Below, one piece after another: positions 27,012-36,943 of a stretch of DNA of 64,000 nt. Source of the stretch: Amycolatopsis umgeniensis (GTDB taxonomy: Bacteria > Actinomycetota > Actinomycetes > Mycobacteriales > Pseudonocardiaceae); contig NZ_JACHMX010000001.1 of NCBI RefSeq assembly GCF_014205155.1, positions 5,890,001-5,954,000 on the forward strand. The letters are read 5' to 3'. The translations under genes and the position numbers were made by a program. Position 1 is the stretch's first letter; each line of letters starts with the position of its first letter. Under the pieces are notes generated by a model, which searched no databases, was not told the origin of the DNA, and saw only the letters and a list, made by a program, of their open reading frames with translations.

Positions 27012-28423
27012 GTTTTCAACTGGGATACGGCACCAACGGGTTCTCCAACCACCGCCTCGACGACGCTCTCGCGGTGATAGCCGACCTCGGGTACACCGGG
27101 GTCGCGCTGACGCTGGACCACGACCACCTCGACCCGTTTGCCGACGATCTGGCGCGGCAGGTCGACCACGTGGCGTCCCGGCTTTCGGCGCTCGGCCTGA
27201 ACCGGGTCGTCATCGAGACGGGTGCGCGCTACCTGCTCGACCCGTGGCGCAAGCACTCGCCGACGCTGTTGTCGGACGACCCCGCGCTCCGGATCGACTT
27301 CCTGGCGAAGGCGCTGCAGATCGCCGGAGATCTCGGTGCGGATTGTGTCTCGTTCTGGTCGGGTGTGTCCACTGTGGACAAGGGAGTGGCCTGGTCCCGG
27401 TTGCGCGACGGTGTCGCGGCGGTCCTGGAGCACGCGGCGCGGCTGAACGTCCGGCTGGCGATGGAGCCCGAGCCCGGGCACCTCGTGCAGCATCTGGGCC
27501 AGGTCCTGGACCTGCGGAAGGAGCTCGGCGAGCCGGAACTGTTCGGTGTCACGCTCGATGTCGGGCACTGTGTCGCCGTCGAGCCGATGAACGCGGCCGA
27601 ATGCGTTCGCCTCGCCGGCCCGCTGCTGTGGAACGTGCAGCTGGACGACATGCTGCCGGAGGTTCACGAGCATCTGGAGTTCGGTGACGGGCAGCTGGAT
27701 CTGCCCGCGACCTTGGCCGCGCTGAGCGAGATCGGCTACACCGGGCTGGCCGCGGTCGAACTGCCGCGGCACAGTCACGCCGCGCCGGACACCGCGCGAC
27801 GCGCTTTCGCGGCGTTGACCACGGCCCTGCCGCGAACGTGGCTGGACAAGGCGGAAGACCGGATCCGGGAGAAGCCGTCGGTCATCGGTTCGCTCTTCCC
27901 GGCCGTCGGCCGTGAGGTCGGACGGGCGGCGCTTCGGCCCGAAACCGATCCGCGCGGTCTGGTCCACGGCACCGTCGACGACGCGGCCCGCTCGCGGCTG
28001 ATCGGGGTGCTGGCGGGTCAGCTGTCCCCGGCCGACTTGGCCGCGGAACTGCGCGATCTCTATCGCTACGGCGACGACGCCGAGCGGCGCGGCGTGCTCC
28101 GCGCGCTGAACGGGCTGGAGTCCCCGGGAGCCGAGGTCACCGATGCCGGGATCAAGCTGGTCGAAGACGCCCTACGCGCCAACGACATCCGCCTGGTCGC
28201 CGCCGCCATGGGTGCCTTCGCCCGGTTCCTGGACGACCACGCCTGGCGGCACGGTGTCCTCAAATGCGTTTTCGTCGGTGTCCCACTCGCCGCCGTCGCG
28301 GAACTCGAAACCCGCGCGGACGACGAGCTGAGGCGCATGCTCGCCGATTTCGCCGACGAACGCAGGGCGGCCGGACGTGACGTTCCCGCCGACGCCCTCT
28401 CATTGCTCAAGGAAGGCCGCTGA
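27008..28423 (+). CDS. Xylose-isomerase-like barrel fused to EboA domain
   Basis: 471 residues. Residues ~1-275 are a sugar phosphate isomerase/epimerase TIM barrel (VALTLDHDHLDPFADDL, MEPEPGHLVQHLGQVLDL, TLDVGHCVAVEP, ELPRHSHAAPDTARRAF), with the His/Glu/Asp metal ligands of the AP endonuclease 2 fold. Residues ~330-465 match the EboA domain (YRYGDDAERRGVLRALNGL, LRANDIRLVAAAMGAFA, HGVLKCVFVGVPL). EboA is a separate protein in cyanobacterial ebo clusters, so this is a gene fusion. Start overlaps the eboC stop (ATGA). Confidence 0.88.
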   Translation: MSFQLGYGTNGFSNHRLDDALAVIADLGYTGVALTLDHDHLDPFADDLARQVDHVASRLSALGLNRVVIETGARYLLDPWRKHSPTLLSDDPALRIDFLAKALQIAGDLGADCVSFWSGVSTVDKGVAWSRLRDGVAAVLEHAARLNVRLAMEPEPGHLVQHLGQVLDLRKELGEPELFGVTLDVGHCVAVEPMNAAECVRLAGPLLWNVQLDDMLPEVHEHLEFGDGQLDLPATLAALSEIGYTGLAAVELPRHSHAAPDTARRAFAALTTALPRTWLDKAEDRIREKPSVIGSLFPAVGREVGRAALRPETDPRGLVHGTVDDAARSRLIGVLAGQLSPADLAAELRDLYRYGDDAERRGVLRALNGLESPGAEVTDAGIKLVEDALRANDIRLVAAAMGAFARFLDDHAWRHGVLKCVFVGVPLAAVAELETRADDELRRMLADFADERRAAGRDVPADALSLLKEGR

Positions 28424-28425
28424 CC

Positions 28426-29289
28426 GTGCGCATCTTCGATCCCCACATCCACATGTCCTCCCGGACCACCGACGATTACGAAGCCATGTACGCGGCCGGT
28501 GTCCGTGCGCTGGTCGAACCGGCCTTCTGGCTGGGGCAGCCGCGCACCAGCGTCGGCTCGTACACCGACTATTTCGACGCGCTCATCGGCTGGGAGAGGT
28601 TCCGTGCCGCCCAGTTCGGCATCCGGCACCACTGCACGATCGCGCTGAACCCCAAGGAAGCCAACGACCCCCGCTGCCGCGAGGTGCTCGACGTGCTCCC
28701 GAGGTACCTGGCCAAGGACGGCGTGGTCGCGGTCGGCGAGGTCGGCTACGACTCGATGACCAAGGAAGAGGACGAGGTCTTCGCGCGGCAACTCGCGATG
28801 GCCCTCGAACACGATCTGCCGGTGATGGTGCACACCCCGCACCGCGACAAGCTCGAAGGCACCAAGCGCACCCTCGACGTCGTCCGGGAAGCGGGTATCG
28901 CGCCGGAACGCGTCATCGTCGACCACCTCAACGAGGTCACCGTCGAGTTGGTCAAGGATTCCGGTGCCTGGATGGGTTTCTCCATCTACCCGGACACCAA
29001 GATGGACGAGCACCGGATGGTCGAGATCCTGCGCCGGTACGGGCTGGACAAGATGATCGTCAACTCGGCCGCGGACTGGGGCCGCTCGGATCCCTTGAAG
29101 ACGGCCAAAACCGGGCAGGCGATGCTCGACGGCGGCTTCACCGAAGCCGATGTCGACAAGGTGCTGTGGCAGAACCCGGTCGCCTTCTACGACCAAAGTG
29201 GACGGCTCACCCTCGACCCGCTGCCCGGTTTCACCGGAGAGGCGGAGACGTTCGAAGGCAACTCGGTGTTGCGAGGTGCCCGCAAATGA
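28426..29289 (+). CDS. eboB: TatD-family metal-dependent hydrolase EboB
   Basis: 287 residues, an amidohydrolase-like barrel: FDPHIHMSSR at the N-terminus (HxH metal pair), GEVGYDSMTKEEDEVFARQLAMA, VMVHTPHRDK, IVDHLNE and a C-terminal NSAADWG. TatD-type proteins are hydrolases with divalent metals. In ebo clusters this is EboB; its substrate is unknown. The GTG start lies 2 bp after the previous stop and the gene overlaps eboE by 4 bp. Confidence 0.9.
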   Translation: MRIFDPHIHMSSRTTDDYEAMYAAGVRALVEPAFWLGQPRTSVGSYTDYFDALIGWERFRAAQFGIRHHCTIALNPKEANDPRCREVLDVLPRYLAKDGVVAVGEVGYDSMTKEEDEVFARQLAMALEHDLPVMVHTPHRDKLEGTKRTLDVVREAGIAPERVIVDHLNEVTVELVKDSGAWMGFSIYPDTKMDEHRMVEILRRYGLDKMIVNSAADWGRSDPLKTAKTGQAMLDGGFTEADVDKVLWQNPVAFYDQSGRLTLDPLPGFTGEAETFEGNSVLRGARK

Positions 29290-30356
29290 TCTCCTACTGT
29301 ACGAACGTCCACCCGGCCGAAGACGTCGACGGCATCGTCGCGCAGCTGGAGAGGTACGCGCTCCCGGTGCGTGAGCGGCTGGGCGCGGACAAGCTCGGCG
29401 TCGGCCTGTGGCTTTCCGCGCCGGTCGCGCGCGGACTCGCCGACGACCCTCGAGCGCGCAAGGCCTTCCGCGCGGAGCTGGACGCGCGCGGGCTGTCCGT
29501 CTACACGCTGAACGCGTTCCCGTACGGCGGTTTCCACGACGAGGTCGTCAAGCACGCGGTCTACCGTCCTGAGTGGACGAATCCGGACAGGGCGGCCTAC
29601 ACGATCGACTGTGTCACGGTGCTGTCCGACCTGCTCGCGGAGGACGCCGCTTACGGCAGCATCTCCACGTTGCCGCTCGCGTGGCGTGAACCGTGGACCG
29701 AGCACGACGACCACCGCGCGGCCGTTGCCTTCGAGCAGGTCGTCCACGCGATCGGTGACCGGCCGATCAAACTGGCGGTGGAACCCGAGCCCGGCTGTGT
29801 GCTCGACACCGTGGCCGACGCGCTGAGCTGGCTGTCGGGCCGGGTCGACCCGGAACATGTCGGGTTGTGCTTGGACACCTGTCACCTGGCGGTGTCCTTC
29901 GCCGACCCGGCGGAGACCCTCGACGCGATCAGGAAGTCCGGTTTGGACATCGTCAAGGTGCAGGCTTCGGCCGCGCTGCACGTCGAAAAGCCCGCCGAGG
30001 CGAGGGAAGCGCTAGCCGCCTTCGCCGAACCCCGTTACCTGCACCAGGTCCGGGAGCTTTCGGGCGGTGTGGTGCACAAGGCGGACGACCTGCCCGAGGC
30101 CTGGCGAGAATTACCAGGAGAAGGCCCGTGGCGGGTGCACTTCCACATGCCGCTGCACCAGGCCCCGGCCGCACCGCTCGCCACCACGACGGACGTCCTG
30201 CGCACCGTCGCCGCCGGACTGCCCGGCGAACCGCATATCGAGGTCGAGACCTACACCTGGAGCGTGCTCCCGGACGCGGGTGACCTCGTCGGCGGGATCG
30301 CCGCCGAACTCGACTGGGCCAAGGCGAACCTTGTCCGGGAAGGGGTTTCCGCGTGA
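29286..30356 (+). CDS. eboE: Metabolite traffic protein EboE
   Basis: 356 residues, a second isomerase-type TIM barrel: SYCTNVHPAEDVDGIVAQLERYALPVRERL at the N-terminus and LNAFPYGGFH are characteristic of EboE. Further metal-site strands are AVEPEPGCVLDT, LCLDTCHLAVSF, KVQASAAL and HFHMPLH. It is cytoplasmic, with no signal peptide. It overlaps eboB and the next gene by 4 bp each, so all six ebo-type genes should be made in fixed ratio. Confidence 0.9.
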   Translation: MISYCTNVHPAEDVDGIVAQLERYALPVRERLGADKLGVGLWLSAPVARGLADDPRARKAFRAELDARGLSVYTLNAFPYGGFHDEVVKHAVYRPEWTNPDRAAYTIDCVTVLSDLLAEDAAYGSISTLPLAWREPWTEHDDHRAAVAFEQVVHAIGDRPIKLAVEPEPGCVLDTVADALSWLSGRVDPEHVGLCLDTCHLAVSFADPAETLDAIRKSGLDIVKVQASAALHVEKPAEAREALAAFAEPRYLHQVRELSGGVVHKADDLPEAWRELPGEGPWRVHFHMPLHQAPAAPLATTTDVLRTVAAGLPGEPHIEVETYTWSVLPDAGDLVGGIAAELDWAKANLVREGVSA

Positions 30357-31726
30357 AGCCGCTGGTCGTCATCGACGTCGTCGGGCTGACCCCGAAGGCG
30401 TTGCGGGACATGCCGAACCTGTCCGCCGTCGCCCGCGACGGCTGGCAGGCCGAACTGGGCACGGTGCTGCCCGCCGTCACCTGCAGCGCGCAGTCGACGT
30501 TCCTCACCGGTCTCATGCCCGCGCAGCACGGGATCGTCGGCAACGGCTGGTACTTCCGTGAGCTCGGCGAGATCTTCTTGTGGCGCCAGCACAACCGGCT
30601 CGTCGGCGGGGAGAAGCTGTGGGAGACCGCGCGGGCGGCGCACCCCGGCTACACGTCGGCGAACGTGTGCTGGTGGTACGCGATGGGGATGAGCACCGAC
30701 GTCACGGTGACCCCGAGGCCGATCTACCACGCCGACGGCCGCAAGTCGCCGGACGCCTACGTGCGCCCGCCGGAACTGCACGATCAGCTGACCGGCGCGC
30801 TGGGGGAGTTCCCGCTCTTCCAGTACTGGGGCCCGACGGCGTCGATCAAGTCGAGCAAATGGGTGATCGGCGCGTCCCGGCAGATCCTGCGGGAGAAACG
30901 GCCTGATCTGCTGCTGACCTACGTTCCGCATCTGGACTACGACCTGCAGCGCTTCGGCCCGGACGCTCCCCAGGCGGCGCTGGCCGCGCGGGAACTGGAC
31001 ACCGCGCTCGTGCCGCTGCTCGACGACGCCCGCAACGCCGGGGCGACCGTGGTCGTGCTCAGCGAGTACGGGATCACCAACGTGCAACGGCCCGTCGACA
31101 TCAACCGGGCGCTGCGCCGCGAGGGCCTGCTGGAGGTCTACACCCAGGCGGGGATGGAGTACCTCGACCCGTGGGCGTCGCGCGCGTTCGCCGTCGCCGA
31201 CCACCAGGTCGCGCACGTCTACGTCCGCGACTCCTCCGATGTGGAGCGTGTGCGCGGAGTCGTCGGCGAGCTGACCGGTGTCGACGAGGTCCTCGACCGC
31301 GAGGCACAGGCCAAGTACGGGATCGACCACGAACGCGCCGGCGAACTCGTCGCGGTCGCGGAGCCGGACTCGTGGTTCACCTACTACTACTGGCTCGACG
31401 ACGAGCGGAAGCCCGACTTCGCGCGCGGCGTCGAGATCCACCGCAAACCGGGCTACGACCCCGCCGAGCTGTTCTTCGATCCGGAGGACAAGTTCGCCAA
31501 GGCGCGGGCCGGGCTCAACCTGGCGAAGAAGTTCGCCGGGCTCCGGTACGCGATGGACGTCGTCCCGACCGACCCGCGCTGGGTGCGCGGCTCACACGGG
31601 CGGCTACCGGATTCCTCCGAGGACGGTCCGGTGCTGCTGTGCAGCGACCCGGCCTTCCAGCCGTCCGGCCGCGTCGGCGCGCTCGACGTCCATCCGCTCC
31701 TGTTGTCCCTGCAGGGCTTGAAATGA
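30353..31726 (+). CDS. eboF: Alkaline phosphatase/nucleotide pyrophosphatase-type EboF
   Basis: 457 residues. Type I phosphodiesterase/nucleotide pyrophosphatase fold: VIDVVGLTPKAL (metal Asp), AVTCSAQSTFLTGLMPAQHGIVGNGWYF (nucleophile Thr/Ser region), YVPHLDYDLQRFGPD and VLSEYGITN for further metal ligands. No signal peptide is seen, so it acts in the cytosol. As the last ebo-type gene it may remove a phosphate from a cyclitol or sugar intermediate before export (inference). It is followed by a long hairpin repeat that separates it from the ThuA gene. Confidence 0.87.
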   Translation: MKPLVVIDVVGLTPKALRDMPNLSAVARDGWQAELGTVLPAVTCSAQSTFLTGLMPAQHGIVGNGWYFRELGEIFLWRQHNRLVGGEKLWETARAAHPGYTSANVCWWYAMGMSTDVTVTPRPIYHADGRKSPDAYVRPPELHDQLTGALGEFPLFQYWGPTASIKSSKWVIGASRQILREKRPDLLLTYVPHLDYDLQRFGPDAPQAALAARELDTALVPLLDDARNAGATVVVLSEYGITNVQRPVDINRALRREGLLEVYTQAGMEYLDPWASRAFAVADHQVAHVYVRDSSDVERVRGVVGELTGVDEVLDREAQAKYGIDHERAGELVAVAEPDSWFTYYYWLDDERKPDFARGVEIHRKPGYDPAELFFDPEDKFAKARAGLNLAKKFAGLRYAMDVVPTDPRWVRGSHGRLPDSSEDGPVLLCSDPAFQPSGRVGALDVHPLLLSLQGLK

Positions 31727-31733
31727 CACGGGA

Positions 31734-31803
31734 CACGCGTGATTGGAGGCGGAACACACGTGATTAGAGACCGAACACCGTGATCCGCCTCCAATCACGC
31801 GTG
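31734..31803. terminator. Hairpin repeat ending the ebo operon
   Basis: Perfect 20-bp inverted repeat (left arm CACGCGTGATTGGAGGCGGA) with a 30-nt loop that contains further CGTGATT units spaced about 21 bp. It is related to the CGCGTGATCAG cluster at 15648-15781. Confidence 0.75.
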
Positions 31804-31910
31804 ATCCGGCTTCGCAGCTCGCCCGAATAGGTCATCGGCACCCCACAGAAAGGCGCGTTACCAGCTCCGTTCCTTGATCGCCGCCGCTCATCGAAAGGAT
31901 CGCTCCAGCC

Positions 31911-34900
31911 ATGTCCTTAAAACGACGGCTCGGCGTGCTCGTCACGTCGATGGTCACCGCTCTGACAGGCTTCGCGCTACCGATGCCCACCGCATCGGCG
32001 CACGAAGCGGCGACGGTGCTCGTGTTCTCCAAGACCGCGGGCTTCCGGCACGATTCGATCCCGGACGGGATCAAGGCGATCAAGGAACTGGGTGCGCAGA
32101 ACCACTTCGCGGTGGAAGCCACCGAGGACGCGGCGGCCTTCACCGACGCGAACCTCAAACGCTTCAACGCGGTGGTCTGGCTTTCCACCACCGGTGACGT
32201 GCTGAACGCGAGCCAGCAGTCCGCGTTCGAACGGTACGTGAAGGGAGGCGGCGGGTACGTGGGCGTGCACGCCGCCTCCGACACCGAATACGACTGGCCC
32301 TGGTACGGCGAACTGGTCGGGGCGTACTTCAAGTCCCATCCGCAGATCCAGAAGGCGAACGTCAAGGTCGAAGACCACTCCCATGTGTCCACTGTGGATT
32401 TGCCGGAGACCTGGCCGCGGACGGACGAGTGGTACAACTACCGCCAGAACCCGCGCAGCAACGTGCACGTGCTCGCGAGCCTGGACGAAAAGAGCTACCA
32501 GCCCGGTGACGGCGCGATGGGCGACCACCCGATCGCCTGGTGCCACGAGAACTCCGGCGGCCGCTCCTGGTACACCGGCGGCGGGCACACCAAGGAGTCC
32601 TACAGCGAACCGGCGTTCCGCAAGCATCTGGCGGGCGGGATCAAGTACGCCACCAAGCTGAGCGAGGCGGGCTGCGCCAAGACCCAGGAAGACCCGGTCG
32701 ACGCGGACTTCGACCAGATCACCCTGGCCAAGGGCGAGGAGAAGACCGGCGAGCCGATCGCGCTCTCCGTCCTGCCCAACCGCGACGTCCTGCACACCTC
32801 GCGCGACGGCCGCGTCTGGTACACCAGCTCGAGCGCGACGACCAAACTGGCCGCGACCATCCCCGTCTACAACCACGACGAGGACGGTTTGCAGGGTGTC
32901 GCCATCGACCCGGACTTCGCCAAGAACCGCTGGGTCTACCTGTACTACGCGCCCAAGCTGAACACCCCGGCCGGTGACGCGCCGCAGAACGGCACCCCGG
33001 CGGACTTCGCACCGTTCAAGGGCTACAACCAGCTCTCGCGGTTCAAGCTGGGCACCGACAACAACCTGGACCTCGCCAGCGAACAGAAGATCCTGCAGGT
33101 CCCGGCCGAACGCGGTATCTGCTGCCACGCCGGCGGCGAGATCGACTTCGACGCGCAGGGCAACCTCTATCTGTCCACAGGGGACGATTCCAACCCGTTC
33201 TCGTCCGACGGCTTCACCCCGATCGACGAGCGAGCCGACCGCAACCCGGTCTACGACGCCCAGCGCACCTCCGGCAACACCAACGACCTGCGCGGCAAGG
33301 TGCTGCGGATCAAGGTCGACGCCAAGGGCAAGTACACCGTCCCCAAGGGCAACCTGTTCCCGAAGGGCAAGGCCAAGACCAAGCCCGAGATCTACGCGAT
33401 GGGCTTCCGCAACCCGTTCCGGTTCGCCGTGGACCGCAAGACCGGTTGGATCCACCTCGCCGACTACGGTCCCGACGCCGGCGCGGCCAACCCGGCGCGC
33501 GGCCCCGGCGGCACCGTCGAGTTCAACCTGATCAAGAAGCCGGGGAACTTCGGCTGGCCGTACTGCGTCGGGGACAACCAGCCGTTCATCGACTACGACT
33601 TCGCCACCGGCCAGTCCGGCGCCGCCTTCGACTGCGCCAAGCCGAAGAACACCAGTCCGCGCAACACCGGGCTCACCGATCTGCCGCCGGTGGAAAAGGC
33701 CTGGATTCCCTACGACGGCGGTTCGGTTCCCGAGTTCGGCACCGGCCCCGAGTCACCGATGGGCGGCCCGGTCTACTCCTACGACGCGAAGAACCCGTCG
33801 CAGACCAAGTTCCCGGAGTACTTCAACGGCAAGACCTTCGCCTACGAGTGGGAACGCGGCTGGATCAAGGAGATCACCGTCGGCAAGAACGGTGAGCGCG
33901 GCGCCATCAAGCCGTTCTTCGATTCGATGGACCTGGTGCGCCCGATGAACATCGAGTTCGGCCCGGACGGCGCGCTCTACGTCCTCGACTACGGCACCGG
34001 CTATTTCGGGGGCTCCAAGGAATCCGCCGTCTACCGCGTCGACTACACCAAGGGACGCCGGACGCCGGTCGCCCAGGTGGCCGCGGACAAGACGTCCGGC
34101 CAGGCACCGCTCACGGTCGGGTTCGACCCGGCCGGGACGAACGACCCCGACGGTGGCGCGCTCACCTACGCCTGGGACTTCGACGGGAACGGCACGACCG
34201 ATTCCACCGAAGCGGCCCCGGTTTCCCACACCTACACCGCGAACGGCCAGTACACGGCGAAGCTCTCGGTCACCGACTCCACCGGGCTGACCGGTTCGGC
34301 GAGCGTGGTGGTCACCGTCGGCAACACCGCGCCGGTGGTCACGTTGAAGACGCCGGTCAACGGCAGCGTGTTCAGCTTCGGCGACATGGTCCCGTTCAAG
34401 GTCGAGGTGACCGACGCGGAGGACAACCCGATCGACTGCTCGAAGGTGACCGTCGAATACATCCTCGGCCACGAGGGCCACGGGCATCCGCTGAGCCGCG
34501 CGACCGGTTGCGAGGGCACCATCGCCACGCCCGCCGACGAAGGCCACGGTGCGGACGCCAACGTCTTCGGCGTCATCAACGCCAGCTACACCGACAACGG
34601 TGGAAACGGCGTCCCGGCGCTCACCGGCGAGGCGGAATCCCTGCTGCAGCCCAAGTTGAAGCAGGCGGAGTTCTACACCCAGTCCAGCGGGATCGAGGTC
34701 GTCGGGCATGACGGCGCGAGTGGCGGCAAGCGGGTCGGCCACATCGAAGCCGGTGACTGGATCAAGTTCGACCCGGTGAATCTCGTGGGTGTCCGCGGGA
34801 TCGGCTACCGGGTCTCTTCCGGCGGCGCGGGCGGCACGATCGAGGTCCGCTCGGGCGCGGTGGACGGGCCGCTGGTCCAGACGGTCACGGTCGCCAACAC

Positions 34901-35039
34901 CGGCGGCTGGGACACCTACGCCGACATCCCGGCCTCCGCGATCACCGACCCCGGCGGCACCGGCTCCTTGTTCCTGGTGTTCAAGGGCGGTTCCGGCGGT
35001 CTGTTCGACCTAGACGCGATCACCTTCGAGGAGAACTGA
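31911..35039 (+). CDS. Exported ThuA / sorbosone dehydrogenase / PKD / CBM6 protein
   Basis: 1042 residues, secreted (signal peptide residues 1-30, cleavage near ASA-HE). Domain order: ThuA-like (about 31-255; [27 protein letters not shown]), glucose/sorbosone dehydrogenase beta-propeller (about 265-720; [35 protein letters not shown]), PKD (about 725-815), a ~100-residue linker domain, and CBM6 (about 920-1042; [15 protein letters not shown]). The propeller family oxidises sugars with PQQ. The ATG has AAAGGA upstream. It overlaps the following isomerase by one base (TGATG), so an extracellular oxidase and a cytosolic barrel are coupled. Confidence 0.92.
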   Translation: MSLKRRLGVLVTSMVTALTGFALPMPTASAHEAATVLVFSKTAGFRHDSIPDGIKAIKELGAQNHFAVEATEDAAAFTDANLKRFNAVVWLSTTGDVLNASQQSAFERYVKGGGGYVGVHAASDTEYDWPWYGELVGAYFKSHPQIQKANVKVEDHSHVSTVDLPETWPRTDEWYNYRQNPRSNVHVLASLDEKSYQPGDGAMGDHPIAWCHENSGGRSWYTGGGHTKESYSEPAFRKHLAGGIKYATKLSEAGCAKTQEDPVDADFDQITLAKGEEKTGEPIALSVLPNRDVLHTSRDGRVWYTSSSATTKLAATIPVYNHDEDGLQGVAIDPDFAKNRWVYLYYAPKLNTPAGDAPQNGTPADFAPFKGYNQLSRFKLGTDNNLDLASEQKILQVPAERGICCHAGGEIDFDAQGNLYLSTGDDSNPFSSDGFTPIDERADRNPVYDAQRTSGNTNDLRGKVLRIKVDAKGKYTVPKGNLFPKGKAKTKPEIYAMGFRNPFRFAVDRKTGWIHLADYGPDAGAANPARGPGGTVEFNLIKKPGNFGWPYCVGDNQPFIDYDFATGQSGAAFDCAKPKNTSPRNTGLTDLPPVEKAWIPYDGGSVPEFGTGPESPMGGPVYSYDAKNPSQTKFPEYFNGKTFAYEWERGWIKEITVGKNGERGAIKPFFDSMDLVRPMNIEFGPDGALYVLDYGTGYFGGSKESAVYRVDYTKGRRTPVAQVAADKTSGQAPLTVGFDPAGTNDPDGGALTYAWDFDGNGTTDSTEAAPVSHTYTANGQYTAKLSVTDSTGLTGSASVVVTVGNTAPVVTLKTPVNGSVFSFGDMVPFKVEVTDAEDNPIDCSKVTVEYILGHEGHGHPLSRATGCEGTIATPADEGHGADANVFGVINASYTDNGGNGVPALTGEAESLLQPKLKQAEFYTQSSGIEVVGHDGASGGKRVGHIEAGDWIKFDPVNLVGVRGIGYRVSSGGAGGTIEVRSGAVDGPLVQTVTVANTGGWDTYADIPASAITDPGGTGSLFLVFKGGSGGLFDLDAITFEEN

Positions 35040-36043
35040 TGAGCCGTCCGATCACCCTGTTCACCGGCCAGTGGGCGGATCTCCCGTTCACCGAGGTGTG
35101 CAGGCTGGCCAGCGAGTGGGGCTACGACGGCCTCGAGATCGCGTGTTCCGGCGACCACTTCGAGGTCGACCGCGCACTGTCCGAAGAGGACTATGTGCCT
35201 GGGCGCCTCAAGCTGCTCGCCGAGCACGGCCTCAAGGTGTGGGCCATTTCCAACCACCTCGTCGGGCAGGCCATCTGTGACGACCCGATCGACGAACGCC
35301 ACCAGGCCATCATCCCTTCGAGGGTGTGGGGCGACGGTGAACCGGAAGGCGTCCGGCGGCGGGCGGCGAAGGAAATGGCCGACACCGCCCGCGCGGCGGC
35401 GAAACTCGGCGTGGACACGGTGATCGGTTTCACCGGTTCGAAGACCTGGAAGTACGTCGCGATGTTCCCGCCGGTCTCGCAGGCGGTCATCGACGAGGGT
35501 TACACCGATTTCGCGGACCGGTGGAACCCGATCCTCGACGTCTTCGACGAGGTGGGTGTGCGGTTCGCGCACGAGGTCCATCCGTCGGAGATCGCTTACG
35601 ACTACTGGACCACGAAACGAGCGCTCGAAGCCGTCGGCAACCGTCCGGCGTTCGGGCTGAATTGGGATCCTTCGCATTTCATCTGGCAGGACCTCGACCC
35701 GGTCGGTTTCATCCTCGATTTCGCCGACCGGATCTACCACGTGGACTGCAAGGACACCAGGAAACGGTTCGACGGACGCAACGGACGGCTCGGCTCGCAT
35801 CTCCCCTGGGGAGACCCCCGACGCGGCTGGGACTTCGTTTCGACCGGGCACGGCGACGTGCCCTGGGAGGACTGTTTCCGCGCACTGAATTCGATCGGTT
35901 ACGCCGGTCCGATCTCGGTGGAGTGGGAAGACGCCGGCATGGACCGGCTCCGGGGCGCGGCGGAAGCCGTGACCTTTCTGCGGGGGCTCCTGTTCGACAA
36001 GCCGTCGGCGGCCTTCGACGCGGCTTTCAGCAACCAGAAGTGA
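35039..36043 (+). CDS. Sugar phosphate isomerase/epimerase (TIM barrel)
   Basis: 334 residues, cytosolic. AP-endonuclease-2-type barrel with metal strands [43 protein letters not shown] and [10 protein letters not shown]. Families of this type act on keto-sugars or 3-keto-glycosides. Translationally coupled to the ThuA/sorbosone dehydrogenase gene, and 10 bp before a second, exported barrel. Confidence 0.9.
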   Translation: MSRPITLFTGQWADLPFTEVCRLASEWGYDGLEIACSGDHFEVDRALSEEDYVPGRLKLLAEHGLKVWAISNHLVGQAICDDPIDERHQAIIPSRVWGDGEPEGVRRRAAKEMADTARAAAKLGVDTVIGFTGSKTWKYVAMFPPVSQAVIDEGYTDFADRWNPILDVFDEVGVRFAHEVHPSEIAYDYWTTKRALEAVGNRPAFGLNWDPSHFIWQDLDPVGFILDFADRIYHVDCKDTRKRFDGRNGRLGSHLPWGDPRRGWDFVSTGHGDVPWEDCFRALNSIGYAGPISVEWEDAGMDRLRGAAEAVTFLRGLLFDKPSAAFDAAFSNQK

Positions 36044-36053
36044 GGGCGGTTTC

Positions 36054-36929
36054 ATGTGCGGTGAAGAAGCTGAGCGGTTCCACTCTCGACGTTCGCTCCT
36101 CCGAGGTGCCGCGACGGCGGCCGTCGCGGTCGGCGCGGCGGTAGCCCTGCCGAGCGTGGCCAGTGCCGCCACCGAGGGATCCGGCCACCACGGTCGGGGC
36201 CGGATCCCGGTGGACAAGATCAGCATCCAGCTCTACTCCCTGCGCACCGCGCTGCAGGCCGATCTGCCGGGAACCCTGTCCGCGCTGGCGGACATCGGGT
36301 ACCGGAAGGTCGAACTGGCGGGCACCTACGGCCGCACGGCCGCGGAGTTCCGCGGTCTGCTCGACAAGAACCACATCCGCGCGACGTCCACGCACGTGGG
36401 GATCGACGGGGACCTCGACAAGACCATCGCCGACGCGAAGGTCCTCGGGAACACCCGGGCCAACGTGCCGTTCGCGGCCTTCGACACCCTCGACGGCTGG
36501 AAGCAGTTCGCCGGACGGCTCGACACGGCGGCACGGAAGTTCCGCCAGGCCGGGATCCCGCTCGGGTACCACAACCACGCGCACGAGTTCGCGGCCATCG
36601 ACGGCGTGCGCCCGTACGACGTGCTCACCAGGGGCACCAACCCGCGTTACGTGCACCTGGAGATCGACCTGTTCTGGGCGGTGGAAGGCGGCGTCGACCC
36701 GATTTCGCTGTACCGCAGGCACTTCCCGCGCGTGGTCCAGTACCACGTCAAGGACCGGACCGCGGACGGGCAGATGGTCGACCCCGGCAAGGGCGTCATC
36801 GACTTCCCCCGCATCTTCGGCTGCACCCGGCCGAACTTGCACGAGTACATCGTCGAGCACGACAACCCCACGGATCCCCTGAGCACCGCCCAGACCGGAT
36901 TCACCTATCTCCGTAACGTCCGCTTCTAG
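36054..36929 (+). CDS. Tat-exported sugar phosphate isomerase/epimerase-like protein
   Basis: 291 residues. A twin-arginine signal (SRRSLLRGAATAAVAVGAAVALPSVASA) precedes a short isomerase-type barrel: IQLYSLRTALQADLPGTLSALADIGYRKVELAG, GYHNHAHEFAAID, HLEIDLFWAVEGG and YHVKDR. Folding in the cytosol before Tat export fits a metal cofactor. It probably works on the same extracellular keto-sugar as the neighbouring oxidases. GAGGGCGG precedes the ATG. Confidence 0.9.
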   Translation: MCGEEAERFHSRRSLLRGAATAAVAVGAAVALPSVASAATEGSGHHGRGRIPVDKISIQLYSLRTALQADLPGTLSALADIGYRKVELAGTYGRTAAEFRGLLDKNHIRATSTHVGIDGDLDKTIADAKVLGNTRANVPFAAFDTLDGWKQFAGRLDTAARKFRQAGIPLGYHNHAHEFAAIDGVRPYDVLTRGTNPRYVHLEIDLFWAVEGGVDPISLYRRHFPRVVQYHVKDRTADGQMVDPGKGVIDFPRIFGCTRPNLHEYIVEHDNPTDPLSTAQTGFTYLRNVRF

Positions 36930-36943
36930 CTGGGGATTCCACA

